From contig JAQYVF010000008.1 of the NCBI GenBank assembly GCA_030145625.1, positions 1-64,000 on the forward strand: 64,000 nucleotides of DNA. The letters run 5' to 3'. Numbering within the stretch: the stretch's first letter is position 1; each line of letters opens with the position of its first letter. The translations under genes were made by a program, and so were the position numbers. This DNA is from Desulfocapsa sp. GTDB lineage: Bacteria > Desulfobacterota > Desulfobulbia > Desulfobulbales > Desulfocapsaceae. The notes under the pieces were generated by a model. That model was not told the DNA's origin and made no database searches. It saw only the letters and a program-made list of their open reading frames with translations. Below, piece after piece: positions 1 to 10,427 of the stretch.

Positions 1-87
1 TGGTGCCCAGAGCGAGAATCGAACTCGCACAGAGAAAACTCCGAGGGATTTTAAGTCCCTTGCGTCTACCAGTTCCGCCATCCGGGC
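1..87 (-). tRNA. tRNA-Leu (anticodon TAA)
   Basis: Reverse complement GCCCGGATGGCGGAACTGGTAGACGC...GGGACTTAAAATCCC...GGTTCGA-type T arm...TGGGCACCA; Leu-type long variable arm, encoded CCA. Confidence 0.95.
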
Positions 88-339
88 AGTGCTTTGTTTG
101 TACCATAGAGCCGTTTTGTTTGTCAATTGCCAAAACGGTGTATTTTTTTTATGGAGTATATAATATCTGTTTTTTAGAAAAGACAAATGAATACAGCCTG
201 TTGAGGTGGCCAGTTGTAATGGGAAATCATCGTTTAGCTGTTAGGCAGGAGAGAACTGGATTTTGAGCTCTCTCCTGCCTAAAGAACGTATAAGGGCTGC
301 TGGTCATCATTAAGGGGAATTTATTCAAGGATTTGAAAT

Positions 340-1536
340 TTAAAAAATCATTGATGCATTGCGAACGATGGCCAGCATTTCCCGCACTGCCTGGTCGAGG
401 CCGACAAAAACTGCTCTGCTGATAATGGCATGGCCAATGGAAAGTTCTTCAATGGTATCCAGGGAAGCAATTTTTGCTGTGGTCTGGTAGTCGAGGCCAT
501 GTCCAGCATTTACTCTCAACCCCATCTGGTATGCCTCTTCAGCTGCTGAGGCAATGAGTTGGTACTCTTTTTCCCTTTTTCCTTCACTTGTGGCATCACA
601 GTAGCGTCCGGTGTGGAGCTCCACATAGGTGGCTCCAATTTCCAGGGCAGCTTCTACTTGCTTATGTTCAGGGTCGATAAAGAGTGAAACCGGAATCCCT
701 GCTTTGTTCATTTTGGCAATGGTTTTGGCAAGTTTTTTCTTCTGTCCTTCAACGTCAAGGCCGCCTTCGGTAGTCAACTCCTGTCGTTTTTCCGGAACAA
801 GGGTGACCATGTCGGGTTTAAGGCCCAAGGCAATATCAATGATTTCTTTGTTCGCTCCCATCTCTAAATTCATTTTGGTCTTGATGGTTTCACGCAGCAG
901 CCGGACATCACGGTCGTTGATATGGCGTCGATCCTCACGGAGGTGGACGACAATGCCTGCGGCACCAGCAAGTTCACAGATTGCAGCGGCTGCAACAGGG
1001 TCCGGTTCGTTAATGCCGCGCGCCTGGCGTACTGTGGCTACGTGATCGACGTTAATTGCAAGATGTGTCATTTGATTACTCCTGGAAGATTGTAACTGAT
1101 TAATCAGACTGGTTTCTAGTGCCCACATATCCTCAGCCTCTTTTTCGGAACGCTCATGGTCGTAACCGAGCAGGTGCAGCAGGCCATGGGTAATGAGCCA
1201 GGTGAGTCGATCATGAAGTGAAACCTTAAGGGTGAGAGCTTCCCTGGAGGCGGTTTCCACTGAGATGATGATATCACCAAGTTCTTGAACAGGTATGATG
1301 CTGAGACAAGGATCCGTCTCATCTGCAAAGGGAAAAGAGAGGACATTGGTTGGTCCCTTTTTTTTACGATAATGGTTGTTGAGCCAGCTTATTTCCTGGT
1401 CATCGACAAAAAGTATGCTCACTTCATAACTTGCCACTTTGTTTTTGCGCATGAGCCATGCAGTACGCCTTTGCAGAAGTTTGCTGTTCAGGTGAAATTT
1501 ACTGGTGTCGCAGTTTATGGTGAGGTTTGCTGGCAT
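340..1536 (-). CDS. YbeY (rRNA maturation RNase) fused in frame to PdxJ (pyridoxine 5'-phosphate synthase)
   Basis: 398 aa ORF: N-terminal part has YbeY motif [13 protein letters not shown]-terminal part ([19 protein letters not shown]...) is full-length PdxJ. Internal ATG at 1071 is preceded by AGGAGT. Confidence 0.9.
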   Translation of the reverse strand: MPANLTINCDTSKFHLNSKLLQRRTAWLMRKNKVASYEVSILFVDDQEISWLNNHYRKKKGPTNVLSFPFADETDPCLSIIPVQELGDIIISVETASREALTLKVSLHDRLTWLITHGLLHLLGYDHERSEKEAEDMWALETSLINQLQSSRSNQMTHLAINVDHVATVRQARGINEPDPVAAAAICELAGAAGIVVHLREDRRHINDRDVRLLRETIKTKMNLEMGANKEIIDIALGLKPDMVTLVPEKRQELTTEGGLDVEGQKKKLAKTIAKMNKAGIPVSLFIDPEHKQVEAALEIGATYVELHTGRYCDATSEGKREKEYQLIASAAEEAYQMGLRVNAGHGLDYQTTAKIASLDTIEELSIGHAIISRAVFVGLDQAVREMLAIVRNASMIF

Positions 1537-1574
1537 GTTACTGTTGGATTATGGGAAAGTGTTTGGTTGGCGTG

Positions 1575-2588
1575 TTAATGGTTTTGGGTGCGTGAGTTTT
1601 TTGCCAGGTGAGGGCGTGTTGTATTGGTCCCCGAATTTTTCTCATAGGCGGCAATGATCTTTTGTACCAGAGGGTGTCTTACCACATCCTGTTTAGAAAA
1701 ATTACAGAAGGATATCCCGTCGATACCATGTAAAAATTTTTTAGCCTGTAGCAATCCGGATTGTTCCGTATGTGGCAGGTCAACTTGAGTGACATCACCG
1801 GTGATGACAGCTGAGGAGTCGAATCCGATGCGGGTCAGGAACATTTTCATCTGTTCCCTGGTGGTATTCTGGGCCTCATCAAGGATAATGAATGCATCAT
1901 TCAAGGTTCTTCCACGCATAAAGGCGAGAGGCGCGATTTCGATAATTCCCTGTTCTATGAAACTTTCACTTTTTTCAGCTCCGAGCATGTCGCTCAGGGC
2001 ATCATAGAGTGGCCTCAGGTAGGGATTGACCTTCTGGGCAAGGTCACCGGGAAGGAAGCCAAGTTTTTCCCCTGCTTCTACTGCGGGACGGGTGAGAATA
2101 ATGGACCTGACTTGGCCGGTGTTTAAGGCTGAAACAGCCATGGCAACAGCCAGGTAGGTCTTGCCGGTACCAGCAGGTCCAATGCCGAATACTATATCGT
2201 TATTGCGAATGGAATCGATATAGGTCTTCTGATTTTGGGTTTTGGGCGAGATGATGCGATTCTGGGCAGTAATGTAGACTTTATCCAGAAAAATTTTGTC
2301 TAGATGGCAATGAGGAGTTGCTTCGAGAACACGAAGGCCAAAGAGAAAATCAGAACTGTAGACCTTGAATCCTTTACTGATGAGTCCGTAAAATTGTTCG
2401 AGGAGATTAGCGGCAAGGCTTATCTCATGGTCCAGGCCGATAAGGTGAAGACCGCTTCCCCGGACATGAATTTGAACCCCAATATTCTGCTCAAGGGAGT
2501 GAAGGTTCTTGTTCAGTTCTCCATAGAGAATACTTGCCAGATTATTATCCGGAAAGCAGAGATCCTTGCTGAGTTGTTTACCTGCCAT
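1575..2588 (-). CDS. PhoH-like ATPase (YbeZ)
   Basis: Walker A GIGPAGTGKTYLAVAMAV, RPAVEAGEKLGFLPGDL, ILDEAQNTT motifs; adjacent to ybeY. Confidence 0.93.
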   Translation of the reverse strand: MAGKQLSKDLCFPDNNLASILYGELNKNLHSLEQNIGVQIHVRGSGLHLIGLDHEISLAANLLEQFYGLISKGFKVYSSDFLFGLRVLEATPHCHLDKIFLDKVYITAQNRIISPKTQNQKTYIDSIRNNDIVFGIGPAGTGKTYLAVAMAVSALNTGQVRSIILTRPAVEAGEKLGFLPGDLAQKVNPYLRPLYDALSDMLGAEKSESFIEQGIIEIAPLAFMRGRTLNDAFIILDEAQNTTREQMKMFLTRIGFDSSAVITGDVTQVDLPHTEQSGLLQAKKFLHGIDGISFCNFSKQDVVRHPLVQKIIAAYEKNSGTNTTRPHLAKNSRTQNH

Positions 2589-2617
2589 TGTTCTGTTGGT
2601 TTTTTATGTATGCAAGT

Positions 2618-2655
2618 CTACAGGCACCTTTCTCTGAGGAGAAAGGTGCCTGTAG
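2618..2655. other. 17-bp perfect hairpin between the DsbA-like gene and phoH
   Basis: CTACAGGCACCTTTCTC-TGAG-GAGAAAGGTGCCTGTAG; no downstream T-run on the minus strand. Confidence 0.7.
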
Positions 2656-2693
2656 ATGTCCAAGATTTAGGGAGGAGCATTATCCAAATGCTG

Positions 2694-3572
2694 TTATTTT
2701 GCAGGTGGTGTCTTCTTTGCAAGTTCTTTATCGATGATTTTCTGAATGGCCGGGAGGGTACGTTCTTTTAATAGCATACCATTGATGATAATGGTTGGTG
2801 TGCCTCTCACGCCGGCTTCCTGAGCATCAAAGATATCTTTGGCGAGTTTCTGCTGGATTTGAGGAGATACCATATCTTCTTTTAACTTTTTTACGTCAAG
2901 CTCAAGCTTGGCAGCTATGGTATCGATGGTTTTAGCATTCAGTTTAGGGGCTTCAAAAAGAGCGTCATGAAATTCCCAGTATTTCCCCTGATTGCCTGCT
3001 GCAAGCGCTGCAAGTGCTGCAGGTTTAGCAAACTTATGGAAATTCAGAGGTAAGTTTTTGAGTACGATTTTTACTGTGTCAGGGTTATGCTCGAGCACCT
3101 GCTCGAGTAGCGGCACTGCTTTGCCGCAGTGAGGTCACTCAAAGTCCGTAAAAACGGCGATGGTCACTGGTGCATTTGCGTTACCGAGAAAGGGTGATCC
3201 TGTAGTGTCAATATTGACTATAAAACTGACAGAAAGGTCAGAAAAGCTGTTCTCTCCCTGGTTGATGAGATAAAGTTTTTCTCCTCGCGGAGCAATATCA
3301 ATAGCGGAGACACCTTTATCCACGGGGATGGCACCAAGAAGTTCACCATTGGCGCTATAGGCGAGGATTTCTTTCTGATCGGTAAGGATGAAAACCCGTT
3401 TTCCGTCAAGAGTATAGACGATATCCAAAGGTGTGCTTGGAAGTTTCCAGCTTTTTTCCACCTTCCACTGAATTTTTGACGACCCTTGGGTGTCGGTCGC
3501 AGCAAAAGCAAGCGAAGGTGAAAAGGAAAGCATGAGTAGGGCACAGGCTGTGATGGTCTGTTTGTACGTCAT
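2694..3572 (-). CDS. Secreted DsbA/thioredoxin-like protein, probable selenoprotein (Sec at in-frame TGA 3135-3137)
   Basis: ORFs 3135..3572 and 2694..3116 share a frame; read-through gives ...NAPVTIAVFTDFE-U-PHCGKAVPLLEQVLEHNPD..., a DsbA active site CPHC with the first Cys replaced by TGA; signal peptide at the N-terminus. Confidence 0.82.
3090..3107 (-). promoter_or_regulatory. Candidate bacterial SECIS hairpin
   Basis: Minus-strand CTCGAGC-AGGT-GCTCGAG: 7-bp stem, loop AGGU, 34 nt between UGA and the loop. Confidence 0.6.
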
Positions 3573-3938
3573 TGGTTCCTCAATTCTAAATTGATGATTA
3601 ATCCGGCGCGGAAGGGTTGAGTGAATACCAATCTCAGGCCGGGTCGTAGAGTAATAGTGGAAGGATTACGATAGAAGAAAATCCTTTTCTATATGAGGTG
3701 GATAATAGTCTCTGTGAGATCGTTTGGCAAGCCGGATTAGGAAAAAGGATTTCATCGTATTTAAAAATAATGGATAAAAAGAAAGATTTTTTTTACTCCA
3801 TAAGAGTATCTGTCTTGACTGGGAGCTATATGTGAATTAATTACTAAAGGATTATCTGATGTTCTTTTGACGGTTTTGCAAAAAATGCTTAGTCTTGATC
3901 AATGGAATAGTCGATGTTCTGTTTGAAATATTTGATAT

Positions 3939-4022
3939 GCGAGGGTGGCGGAATTGGTAGACGCACTGGTCTTAGGAACCAGCGCCTAGTGCATGGGGGT
4001 TCGAGTCCCCCCTCTCGCACCA
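3939..4022 (+). tRNA. tRNA-Leu (anticodon TAG)
   Basis: GCGAGGGTGGCGGAATTGGTAGACGCACTGGTCTTAGGAACCAG...GGGGGTTCGAGTCCCCCCTCTCGCACCA. Confidence 0.96.
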
Positions 4023-4206
4023 AATGATTCATTTTGTTTTGTGAACATATAACCGGTAGATGTTCTGGCGGTGATCGCCGTTCAGGTCAGAAATACCCAT
4101 GAAGGGTAAGCTTTTTTTGGTAGTTGACAATAAATTTATAATTTTGAACTAATCTGAGTTTGAGTGACGAGTTCTTAAATTAACCGAGTAAGAATTTTAA
4201 TAAAGG

Positions 4207-5541
4207 ATGGATACGATGGAAGTAGTTGTTGAAGATGTGAGTGCACTTACAAAGAAAGTGACCATAACCCTGCCCAAGGATGGTGTTCAGAAAAAATTGG
4301 AGAAGGCCTACAATAAGCTGCAGCGTGAGACCAAGATGAAGGGGTTTCGCCGTGGAAAAGTGCCTCGTTCCGTCATTATTAAGAACTTCAAACCTCAGGT
4401 AGAGAGTGAGGTTGGTGAGAAACTCGTTCAGGACACTTATTTCGACGCCATTGAAAAAAACAGTATTGATCCTGTTGTCCATCCGGAAATTTCAGATCCT
4501 ACTTTCAAAGAAGATGGGACTTTTGTATATGTGGCCAATATTGATATCAGGCCTGAATTTGAGCTTGGTGAGTATAAAGACATAGAGGTAGAAAAAATCT
4601 CTAACGAAGTCAGTGATGCCGCCATAGAGGTAGAGGTTGAGAGCCTTCGTCAGGACATGGCACCGCTTCGTTCAGTTACTGAAAGGGCCCTTGAAGATGG
4701 TGATGTAGTAGTCGTTGATTTTGAAGGTTTTCATAACGGCAAGGCCATGAAAGAGATCAAGAATGACAATTACTCCGTAGATGTTGGTTCTGGAAAGCTC
4801 AGTCCTGAATTTGAAGAAAAATTGGTGGGAATGAATAACAATGAAGAAGCCAGCCACGAGGTTGATTTTCCTGCCAAGTATCCCAATCCTGTTCTTGCCG
4901 GAAAGAAGATCGAATTTCGGGTTAAGGTAAAAGATATTAAAGAGCGCGTTCTTCCTGAACTCAATGATGAATTTGCCAAAGATGTTGACGATGAATACAA
5001 GACACTTGCCGATTTGCAGAATGTAATTCGCGAACGTCTGCAGAAGGAAAAAGATGATCGTGCTGATGGAGACATTACTGATCGCATAATGCTTAAGCTC
5101 CTCGACAATCATGAGTTTGAGGTTCCTTCCCGACTTGTACGCTTCGAAGTTGAAGAGATGATCAAAAACACTGAAAAATCTCTTGAACAGAATGGTATGG
5201 ACCTGGAATCTGCCGGCATTAATCGTGACGATCTGGCAGAGAAAAATAAGGAAACGGCCGAAAAACGAGTGCGCGGTGATTTCATCCTGAAAAAAATTGC
5301 CGAAGTTGAAGAGATCAAGGTCAATGATGAAGATCTGGATCGAGCCTTCAAACGGATCGGTGACCAATACAATATGCCCATTGCCCAGGTGAAAGAATTC
5401 TTTAAAAGCCGTGATGATTTGCTTCCATTCATGAACGAGATCTTAAATGAAAAAATTCTCACTTTTCTTCGAGAGAATGTAAAGCTTGTTGAGGCAGCAC
5501 CTGTTGCCGAGGAAGAAAAGACTGAAGAGACTGCAGACTGA
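4207..5541 (+). CDS. tig: Trigger factor
   Basis: 444 aa, trigger-factor N-terminal ribosome-binding and FKBP-like domains (GFRRGKVPRSVI); followed by clpP-clpX-lon. Confidence 0.95.
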   Translation: MDTMEVVVEDVSALTKKVTITLPKDGVQKKLEKAYNKLQRETKMKGFRRGKVPRSVIIKNFKPQVESEVGEKLVQDTYFDAIEKNSIDPVVHPEISDPTFKEDGTFVYVANIDIRPEFELGEYKDIEVEKISNEVSDAAIEVEVESLRQDMAPLRSVTERALEDGDVVVVDFEGFHNGKAMKEIKNDNYSVDVGSGKLSPEFEEKLVGMNNNEEASHEVDFPAKYPNPVLAGKKIEFRVKVKDIKERVLPELNDEFAKDVDDEYKTLADLQNVIRERLQKEKDDRADGDITDRIMLKLLDNHEFEVPSRLVRFEVEEMIKNTEKSLEQNGMDLESAGINRDDLAEKNKETAEKRVRGDFILKKIAEVEEIKVNDEDLDRAFKRIGDQYNMPIAQVKEFFKSRDDLLPFMNEILNEKILTFLRENVKLVEAAPVAEEEKTEETAD

Positions 5542-5618
5542 TAGAAAGTCTGTGTTTCCGGTGGATTTTGAATAAAAATGGTTAGGCTGGGACCTGTCTG
5601 ATCAGACTGTGTAATTGA

Positions 5619-5653
5619 ACGACTGCAGCGGCCCGAGGGGGCTCTGCAGTCGT
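5619..5653 (+). terminator. Hairpin between tig and clpP (terminator/attenuator-like)
   Basis: ACGACTGCAG...CTGCAGTCGT stem with GC-rich interior followed by GTTATTT. Confidence 0.5.
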
Positions 5654-5673
5654 GTTATTTAAGGAGAAGGGAA

Positions 5674-6276
5674 ATGAATCTTGTACCAATGGTTGTAGAG
5701 CAGAGTCCCAGAGGGGAACGAGCCTTTGATATTTATTCCAGACTGCTGCGGGAACGGATCATTTTTCTGGGAACTTCCGTGGGGGATGAAGTGGCAAGTT
5801 CAATTATTGCCCAGCTCCTTTTTCTTGAGGCCGAAGACCCTGATAAAGATATTACCTTTTACATTAATTCTCCTGGTGGATCGGTTACGTCCGGACTTGC
5901 GATTTATGACACCATGCAATATGTGAAATCCGACATTGCCACATTGTGTATGGGCCAGGCTGCCTCCATGGGTGCATTGCTTCTGGCTGCAGGTACTGCC
6001 GGTAAACGTTATTCTCTGCCAAATTCAAGGATTATGATTCATCAGCCTATGGGTGGTTTTCAGGGCCAGGCCACTGAAATAGATATTCATGCCAAAGAAA
6101 TTTTGCGCATGCGTGATGATTTGAACAAAATTCTTGCCTTTCATACTGGACATACGAAGAAAAAAATCCAGTCGGATACGGACCGTGATAATTTTATGAG
6201 TCCTACAGAGGCGAAAAAATATGGTATATTAGATAAGGTGTTAGTGAAACGACTTGATCCTGTAGAGGAAGATTGA
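5674..6276 (+). CDS. clpP: ATP-dependent Clp protease proteolytic subunit
   Basis: [42 protein letters not shown] motifs. Confidence 0.97.
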   Translation: MNLVPMVVEQSPRGERAFDIYSRLLRERIIFLGTSVGDEVASSIIAQLLFLEAEDPDKDITFYINSPGGSVTSGLAIYDTMQYVKSDIATLCMGQAASMGALLLAAGTAGKRYSLPNSRIMIHQPMGGFQGQATEIDIHAKEILRMRDDLNKILAFHTGHTKKKIQSDTDRDNFMSPTEAKKYGILDKVLVKRLDPVEED

Positions 6277-6277
6277 A

Positions 6278-7549
6278 ATGGATGATTTTGAAAAAAAAGA
6301 AAGCAGTTCTCATTGTTCTTTTTGCGGTAAGGGTCAGGAAGAGGTTTCTAAGCTCATTGCCGGTCCTGAGGTCTACATTTGTGATGAATGCATAGATCTT
6401 TGCAATGAGATCGTTAAAGATGAGGAAGTGTCTGATGTTGCTAATGATGGGGATATGAAGACGGGTTCCCTTAAACCCATGGAGATTAAGTCCCATCTTG
6501 ATGAGTATGTAATTGGTCAGGAATTTTCCAAGAAGATTCTTTCCGTGGCAGTCCATAATCATTACAAACGGATTGATGCACCAATATCTGACGATACAGT
6601 TGAGCTTCAAAAAGCCAATATTATCCTGATTGGTCCTACCGGGAGTGGTAAAACTCTGGTGGCGCAGACCCTTGCCAGGGTTCTCAATGTCCCTTTTTGT
6701 ATGGCAGATGCTACCACACTTACTGAGGCCGGATATGTCGGAGATGATGTTGAAAATATCCTGGTCAATCTTCTTCAGGCCGCTGATTATGACATCGATC
6801 GGGCTGAACGCGGTATAATTTATATCGACGAGATTGATAAAATTGCCAGAAAATCCGACAGTCCATCCCTTACCCGTGATGTTTCCGGAGAAGGCGTACA
6901 GCAGGCATTGTTGAAAATTATCGAAGGTACCGTTGCTTCAATTCCTCCTAAGGGAGGTCGGAAACATCCACAACAGGAACTAGTGAAGATAGACACCACC
7001 AATATCCTGTTTATCTGTGGCGGTGCATTTGTTGGCCTGGATTCAGTTGTCAAGAGACGTTACGGGACAAAATCCATGGGTTTTGGTGCCAAAGTCGTTA
7101 GTGATAAGGATGTGAAACTGGGAGACCTTTTGGAATCTGTTCAACCCGAAGACCTACTCAAGTTTGGACTTATTCCAGAGCTGGTTGGACGTCTTCCGGT
7201 TATTGCCACCATGAAGGAACTGATGGAAGAAGATCTGGTCCGCATACTTAAAGAACCTAAGAATGCCCTGACAAAACAGTATGAGCGTCTTTTTGAATTT
7301 GAAGATATTCGCCTACGCTTTACGGAAGGCGCTCTCGCCGCCATTGCCAAGAAAGCATTGAGTCGTAAATCAGGAGCACGTGGCCTTCGCTCAGTAATGG
7401 AGGCTGCCATGCTGGATGTTATGTATGATCTGCCATCCCAGGAAAATGTGCAGGAGTGTGTCATTAGTGAGCAGGTGATTAACGATGGCGATTATCCGGT
7501 AATTCTCTATGAGAATAAACCTGAAGATAAACATCTGGAAAGTGCTTGA
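6278..7549 (+). CDS. clpX: ATP-dependent Clp protease ATP-binding subunit ClpX
   Basis: N-terminal Zn finger CSFCGK...CDECIDLC, Walker [16 protein letters not shown]. Confidence 0.97.
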   Translation: MDDFEKKESSSHCSFCGKGQEEVSKLIAGPEVYICDECIDLCNEIVKDEEVSDVANDGDMKTGSLKPMEIKSHLDEYVIGQEFSKKILSVAVHNHYKRIDAPISDDTVELQKANIILIGPTGSGKTLVAQTLARVLNVPFCMADATTLTEAGYVGDDVENILVNLLQAADYDIDRAERGIIYIDEIDKIARKSDSPSLTRDVSGEGVQQALLKIIEGTVASIPPKGGRKHPQQELVKIDTTNILFICGGAFVGLDSVVKRRYGTKSMGFGAKVVSDKDVKLGDLLESVQPEDLLKFGLIPELVGRLPVIATMKELMEEDLVRILKEPKNALTKQYERLFEFEDIRLRFTEGALAAIAKKALSRKSGARGLRSVMEAAMLDVMYDLPSQENVQECVISEQVINDGDYPVILYENKPEDKHLESA

Positions 7550-7562
7550 AAATGAAATACCA

Positions 7563-7595
7563 TAAGGGATTATGTCCCTTACTTTTATTATTATT
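7563..7595 (+). terminator. Small hairpin plus T-rich tail between clpX and lon
   Basis: TAAGGGA-TTATG-TCCCTTA then CTTTTATTATTATT. Confidence 0.4.
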
Positions 7596-7603
7596 GAGGT
7601 AAA

Positions 7604-10000
7604 ATGAATACCAGTCTATACCCGCTCATGTCTTTACGTGACATTGTTGTTTTTCCGCACATGGTTGCCCCTCTGGTGGTTGGAAGGAGTAAGTCTATCC
7701 ATGCCCTGGAAGATGCCATGGAAAAACGAACTGAGATTTTTCTTGTGGCCCAGCAGGATTCCAGGGTCGATGATCCGGAAGAAAGTGAGATCTATAAAGT
7801 CGGTACCCTGGCTGTGGTTATGCAGCTCCTTCGTCTTCCTGATGGAACGATTAAGGCCTTAGTGGAAGGAAAGAGAAGGGCAGAAGTTGTTTCGTTTCTG
7901 CCTCATGAGCAGTTTATGCAGGCAGAGCTTCGAATCCGAGAGGACGTTGATCAGGATAAAGGAGAAACTGTTGTCTTTATACGTCAGTTGCGAGCAAAGT
8001 TTCAGGAGTTTGCTGCTCTCAATAGGAAAATACCGCGTGAGGTACTCAAATCGATTGATACCATAGAAGATAATGGGAAGTTGATTGATGTGGTCAGTGC
8101 CCATCTTCCTTTGAAATCGGATGAAAAACAGATCATTCTCGAAATTGATTCTCTCTCGGAAAGGGTCGAGAAAATCCTGAAGTATATTAATCGGGAAATT
8201 GAGCTTGCCGAGCTGGAAAAGGATATTAATGCGAGGGTGAAAAAACGTATGGGGAAAACCCAGCGTAACTATTTTCTTGGAGAAAAGGTCAAGGAAATCC
8301 AGACTGAAATTGGTCAGAATGAGGATGGCCTTGATGAGATAGGTGAACTGGAAGATATTGTAAGAAAGAAGAAATTACCTGTCATTGTTCGTGATCAGGC
8401 AAGAAAGGAGCTGAAAAAACTCCGCAACATGCCTCCCATGTCAGCTGAGACTACAGTCGTTCGCAATTATATAGACTGCATCCTCAACCTTCCCTGGGGA
8501 AAAAAGAGCAGGGCACGTCTGGATATTGATAAAGCTGAAACAATTCTTGATGAGGATCATTATGGCCTTGAAAAACCCAAGGAGCGGATTCTCGAATATC
8601 TGGCAGTACAGGCTCAGGTGAAAAAGCTACAGGGACCTATCCTCTGTCTTGTCGGGCCGCCAGGCGTTGGAAAGACTTCCATCAGTCGATCTATTGCCAG
8701 GGCCATGGCGAGAAAGTTCGTTCGCCTTTCCTTGGGAGGTGTACGCGATGAAGCTGAGATAAGAGGCCATCGGAGAACCTATGTGGGTGCAATGCCTGGA
8801 AAGATTATTCAGTCCATGCAAAAAGTCGGGGTCGCAAATCCAGTTTTTTGTCTTGATGAGGTGGACAAGATGAGTACTGATTTCCGGGGTGACCCATCTT
8901 CTGCACTTCTTGAAGTCTTGGATCCGGAACAGAATTTTGCATTTAATGATCACTACCTTGATCTTGATTACGACCTTTCTGAGATATTTTTTATTACGAC
9001 GGCCAATAATCTGGAAGGGATACCTCTGCCGTTACAGGATAGGATGGAGATCATCCGTCTCAATGGCTATACAGAGGAAGAGAAATTGAAAATTGCTGAG
9101 GGATTTCTCATTCCAAAGCAGCTGAAGGTTAACGGATTTAAACCGGAAGACATCATCATGACAGAGGGTGGAGTCATGGAGATTATTCGCCGTTATACAA
9201 GAGAAGCCGGAGTGAGGAGTTTTGAGCGAACCATAGCCTCGGTGTGTAGAAAAATAGCCAGGGACCGACTGAAGAAGAAGGTAACTGATAAAAAATACAA
9301 AATTACTGCCCAATCGATACTGAAATACCTGGGGACACCTAAATATCGATATGGCCTGGCCGAAGAGCGTGATGAGGTTGGCTTGACTACTGGGCTTGCT
9401 TGGACCTCTGTGGGTGGCGAAATACTGCAGATCGAGGCAACATTGATGCCTGGTACCGGGAAAATGACCGTCACCGGAAAGCTAGGGGAGGTCATGCAGG
9501 AGTCTGCTCAGGCAGCGCTCAGCTATGTTCGTTCCCGTGCCATGCGTCTAGGCCTAAGTGCTGATTTCTACCAGAAGTTGGATATCCATGTGCATGTCCC
9601 TGAAGGTGCTATTCCCAAGGATGGTCCTTCAGCCGGAATAACAATTGCCACCACTCTCGTTTCTGCTATTCTCAAACTGCCTGTGAGACATGATTTAGCC
9701 ATGACAGGAGAGATTACACTGCGTGGCAGGATTCTTCCCATTGGTGGCCTTACTGAGAAGTTGCTCGCTGCTAAGAGGGGAAATATCAGAGAGGTTATTA
9801 TCCCTAAGGCAAATGAGCGCAATCTTGCAGATGTTCCTGCAAAAATTCGCAAGAGTCTGGTCATTCATTGTATTGAAAATGTTGACGAAGTACTGGAAAA
9901 AGCGCTTGTTTTGAAAAAGAAAGAAACTTTGTTTAAGGATGTGTCTCTGGCTAGTGTTTATGGGGATTTCACAGTGTCTTCACATAATACTCCACAATGA
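7604..10000 (+). CDS. lon: ATP-dependent Lon protease
   Basis: 798 aa; [15 protein letters not shown] Walker A, catalytic PKDGPSAG motif. Confidence 0.97.
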   Translation: MNTSLYPLMSLRDIVVFPHMVAPLVVGRSKSIHALEDAMEKRTEIFLVAQQDSRVDDPEESEIYKVGTLAVVMQLLRLPDGTIKALVEGKRRAEVVSFLPHEQFMQAELRIREDVDQDKGETVVFIRQLRAKFQEFAALNRKIPREVLKSIDTIEDNGKLIDVVSAHLPLKSDEKQIILEIDSLSERVEKILKYINREIELAELEKDINARVKKRMGKTQRNYFLGEKVKEIQTEIGQNEDGLDEIGELEDIVRKKKLPVIVRDQARKELKKLRNMPPMSAETTVVRNYIDCILNLPWGKKSRARLDIDKAETILDEDHYGLEKPKERILEYLAVQAQVKKLQGPILCLVGPPGVGKTSISRSIARAMARKFVRLSLGGVRDEAEIRGHRRTYVGAMPGKIIQSMQKVGVANPVFCLDEVDKMSTDFRGDPSSALLEVLDPEQNFAFNDHYLDLDYDLSEIFFITTANNLEGIPLPLQDRMEIIRLNGYTEEEKLKIAEGFLIPKQLKVNGFKPEDIIMTEGGVMEIIRRYTREAGVRSFERTIASVCRKIARDRLKKKVTDKKYKITAQSILKYLGTPKYRYGLAEERDEVGLTTGLAWTSVGGEILQIEATLMPGTGKMTVTGKLGEVMQESAQAALSYVRSRAMRLGLSADFYQKLDIHVHVPEGAIPKDGPSAGITIATTLVSAILKLPVRHDLAMTGEITLRGRILPIGGLTEKLLAAKRGNIREVIIPKANERNLADVPAKIRKSLVIHCIENVDEVLEKALVLKKKETLFKDVSLASVYGDFTVSSHNTPQ

Positions 10001-10081
10001 CTTACATAATACTTTTTACACACTTTTTTGCTTGACGGCTTAGGGTCTTCCTGTTAAAAAGATGTCCACAATTGATTGACG

Positions 10082-10157
10082 GGGCGGTTAGCTCAGCTGG
10101 GAGAGCATCGGCCTTACAAGCCGAGGGTCACAGGTTCGATCCCTGTACCGCCCACCA
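10082..10157 (+). tRNA. tRNA-Val (anticodon TAC)
   Basis: GGGCGGTTAGCTCAGCTGGGAGAGC...CCTTACAAG...GGTTCGATCCCTGTACCGCCCACCA. Confidence 0.95.
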
Positions 10158-10173
10158 TTCAATTTGATTCTTA

Positions 10174-10250
10174 GGAGCGGTAGTTCAGCTGGTTAGAATA
10201 CCGGCCTGTCACGCCGGGGGTCGCGGGTTCGAGTCCCGTCCGCTCCGCCA
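10174..10250 (+). tRNA. tRNA-Asp (anticodon GTC)
   Basis: GGAGCGGTAGTTCAGCTGGTTAGAATACCGGCCTGTCACGCCGGGGGTCGCGGGTTCGAGTCCCGTCCGCTCCGCCA. Confidence 0.96.
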
Positions 10251-10258
10251 AAAATCCA

Positions 10259-10293
10259 AGGGTTTAGCCGTCATGGCTAAACCCTTTTTTTTT
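10259..10293 (+). terminator. Rho-independent terminator after the tRNA pair
   Basis: AGGGTTTAGCC-GTCAT-GGCTAAACCCT followed by TTTTTTTT. Confidence 0.85.
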
Positions 10294-10387
10294 CCTAGTT
10301 TGCCGAAAAGTGGGTCCACTCAAACCTATTTTGCTATAATGGCTTTTCCGTGAGGTTTGAATCCGAAAACTGAAGTTGCAGCTTAAG

Positions 10388-10427
10388 AGACCTGTCTGGA
10401 TGTTTAAATCCAGGCAGGTCTTTTTTT
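10388..10427 (+). terminator. Rho-independent terminator-like hairpin
   Basis: AGACCTGTCTGGATGTTTAAATCCAGGCAGGTCT followed by TTTTTT. Confidence 0.75.

Noticed and set aside
629-1045. 138-aa plus-strand ORF inside pdxJ
   Set aside because: Ser/Arg-rich antisense shadow of a clear PdxJ coding sequence.
3135-3572. DsbA-like gene as a pseudogene or frameshift
   Set aside because: Both halves are in exactly the same frame with only one TGA, placed at the catalytic Cys, and a SECIS-like hairpin follows. Selenocysteine is the more economical explanation, though unproven.
4672-5367. 231-aa antisense ORF within tig
   Set aside because: Shadow ORF of the trigger factor coding sequence, hydrophobic nonsense composition; the plus-strand gene explains the region.
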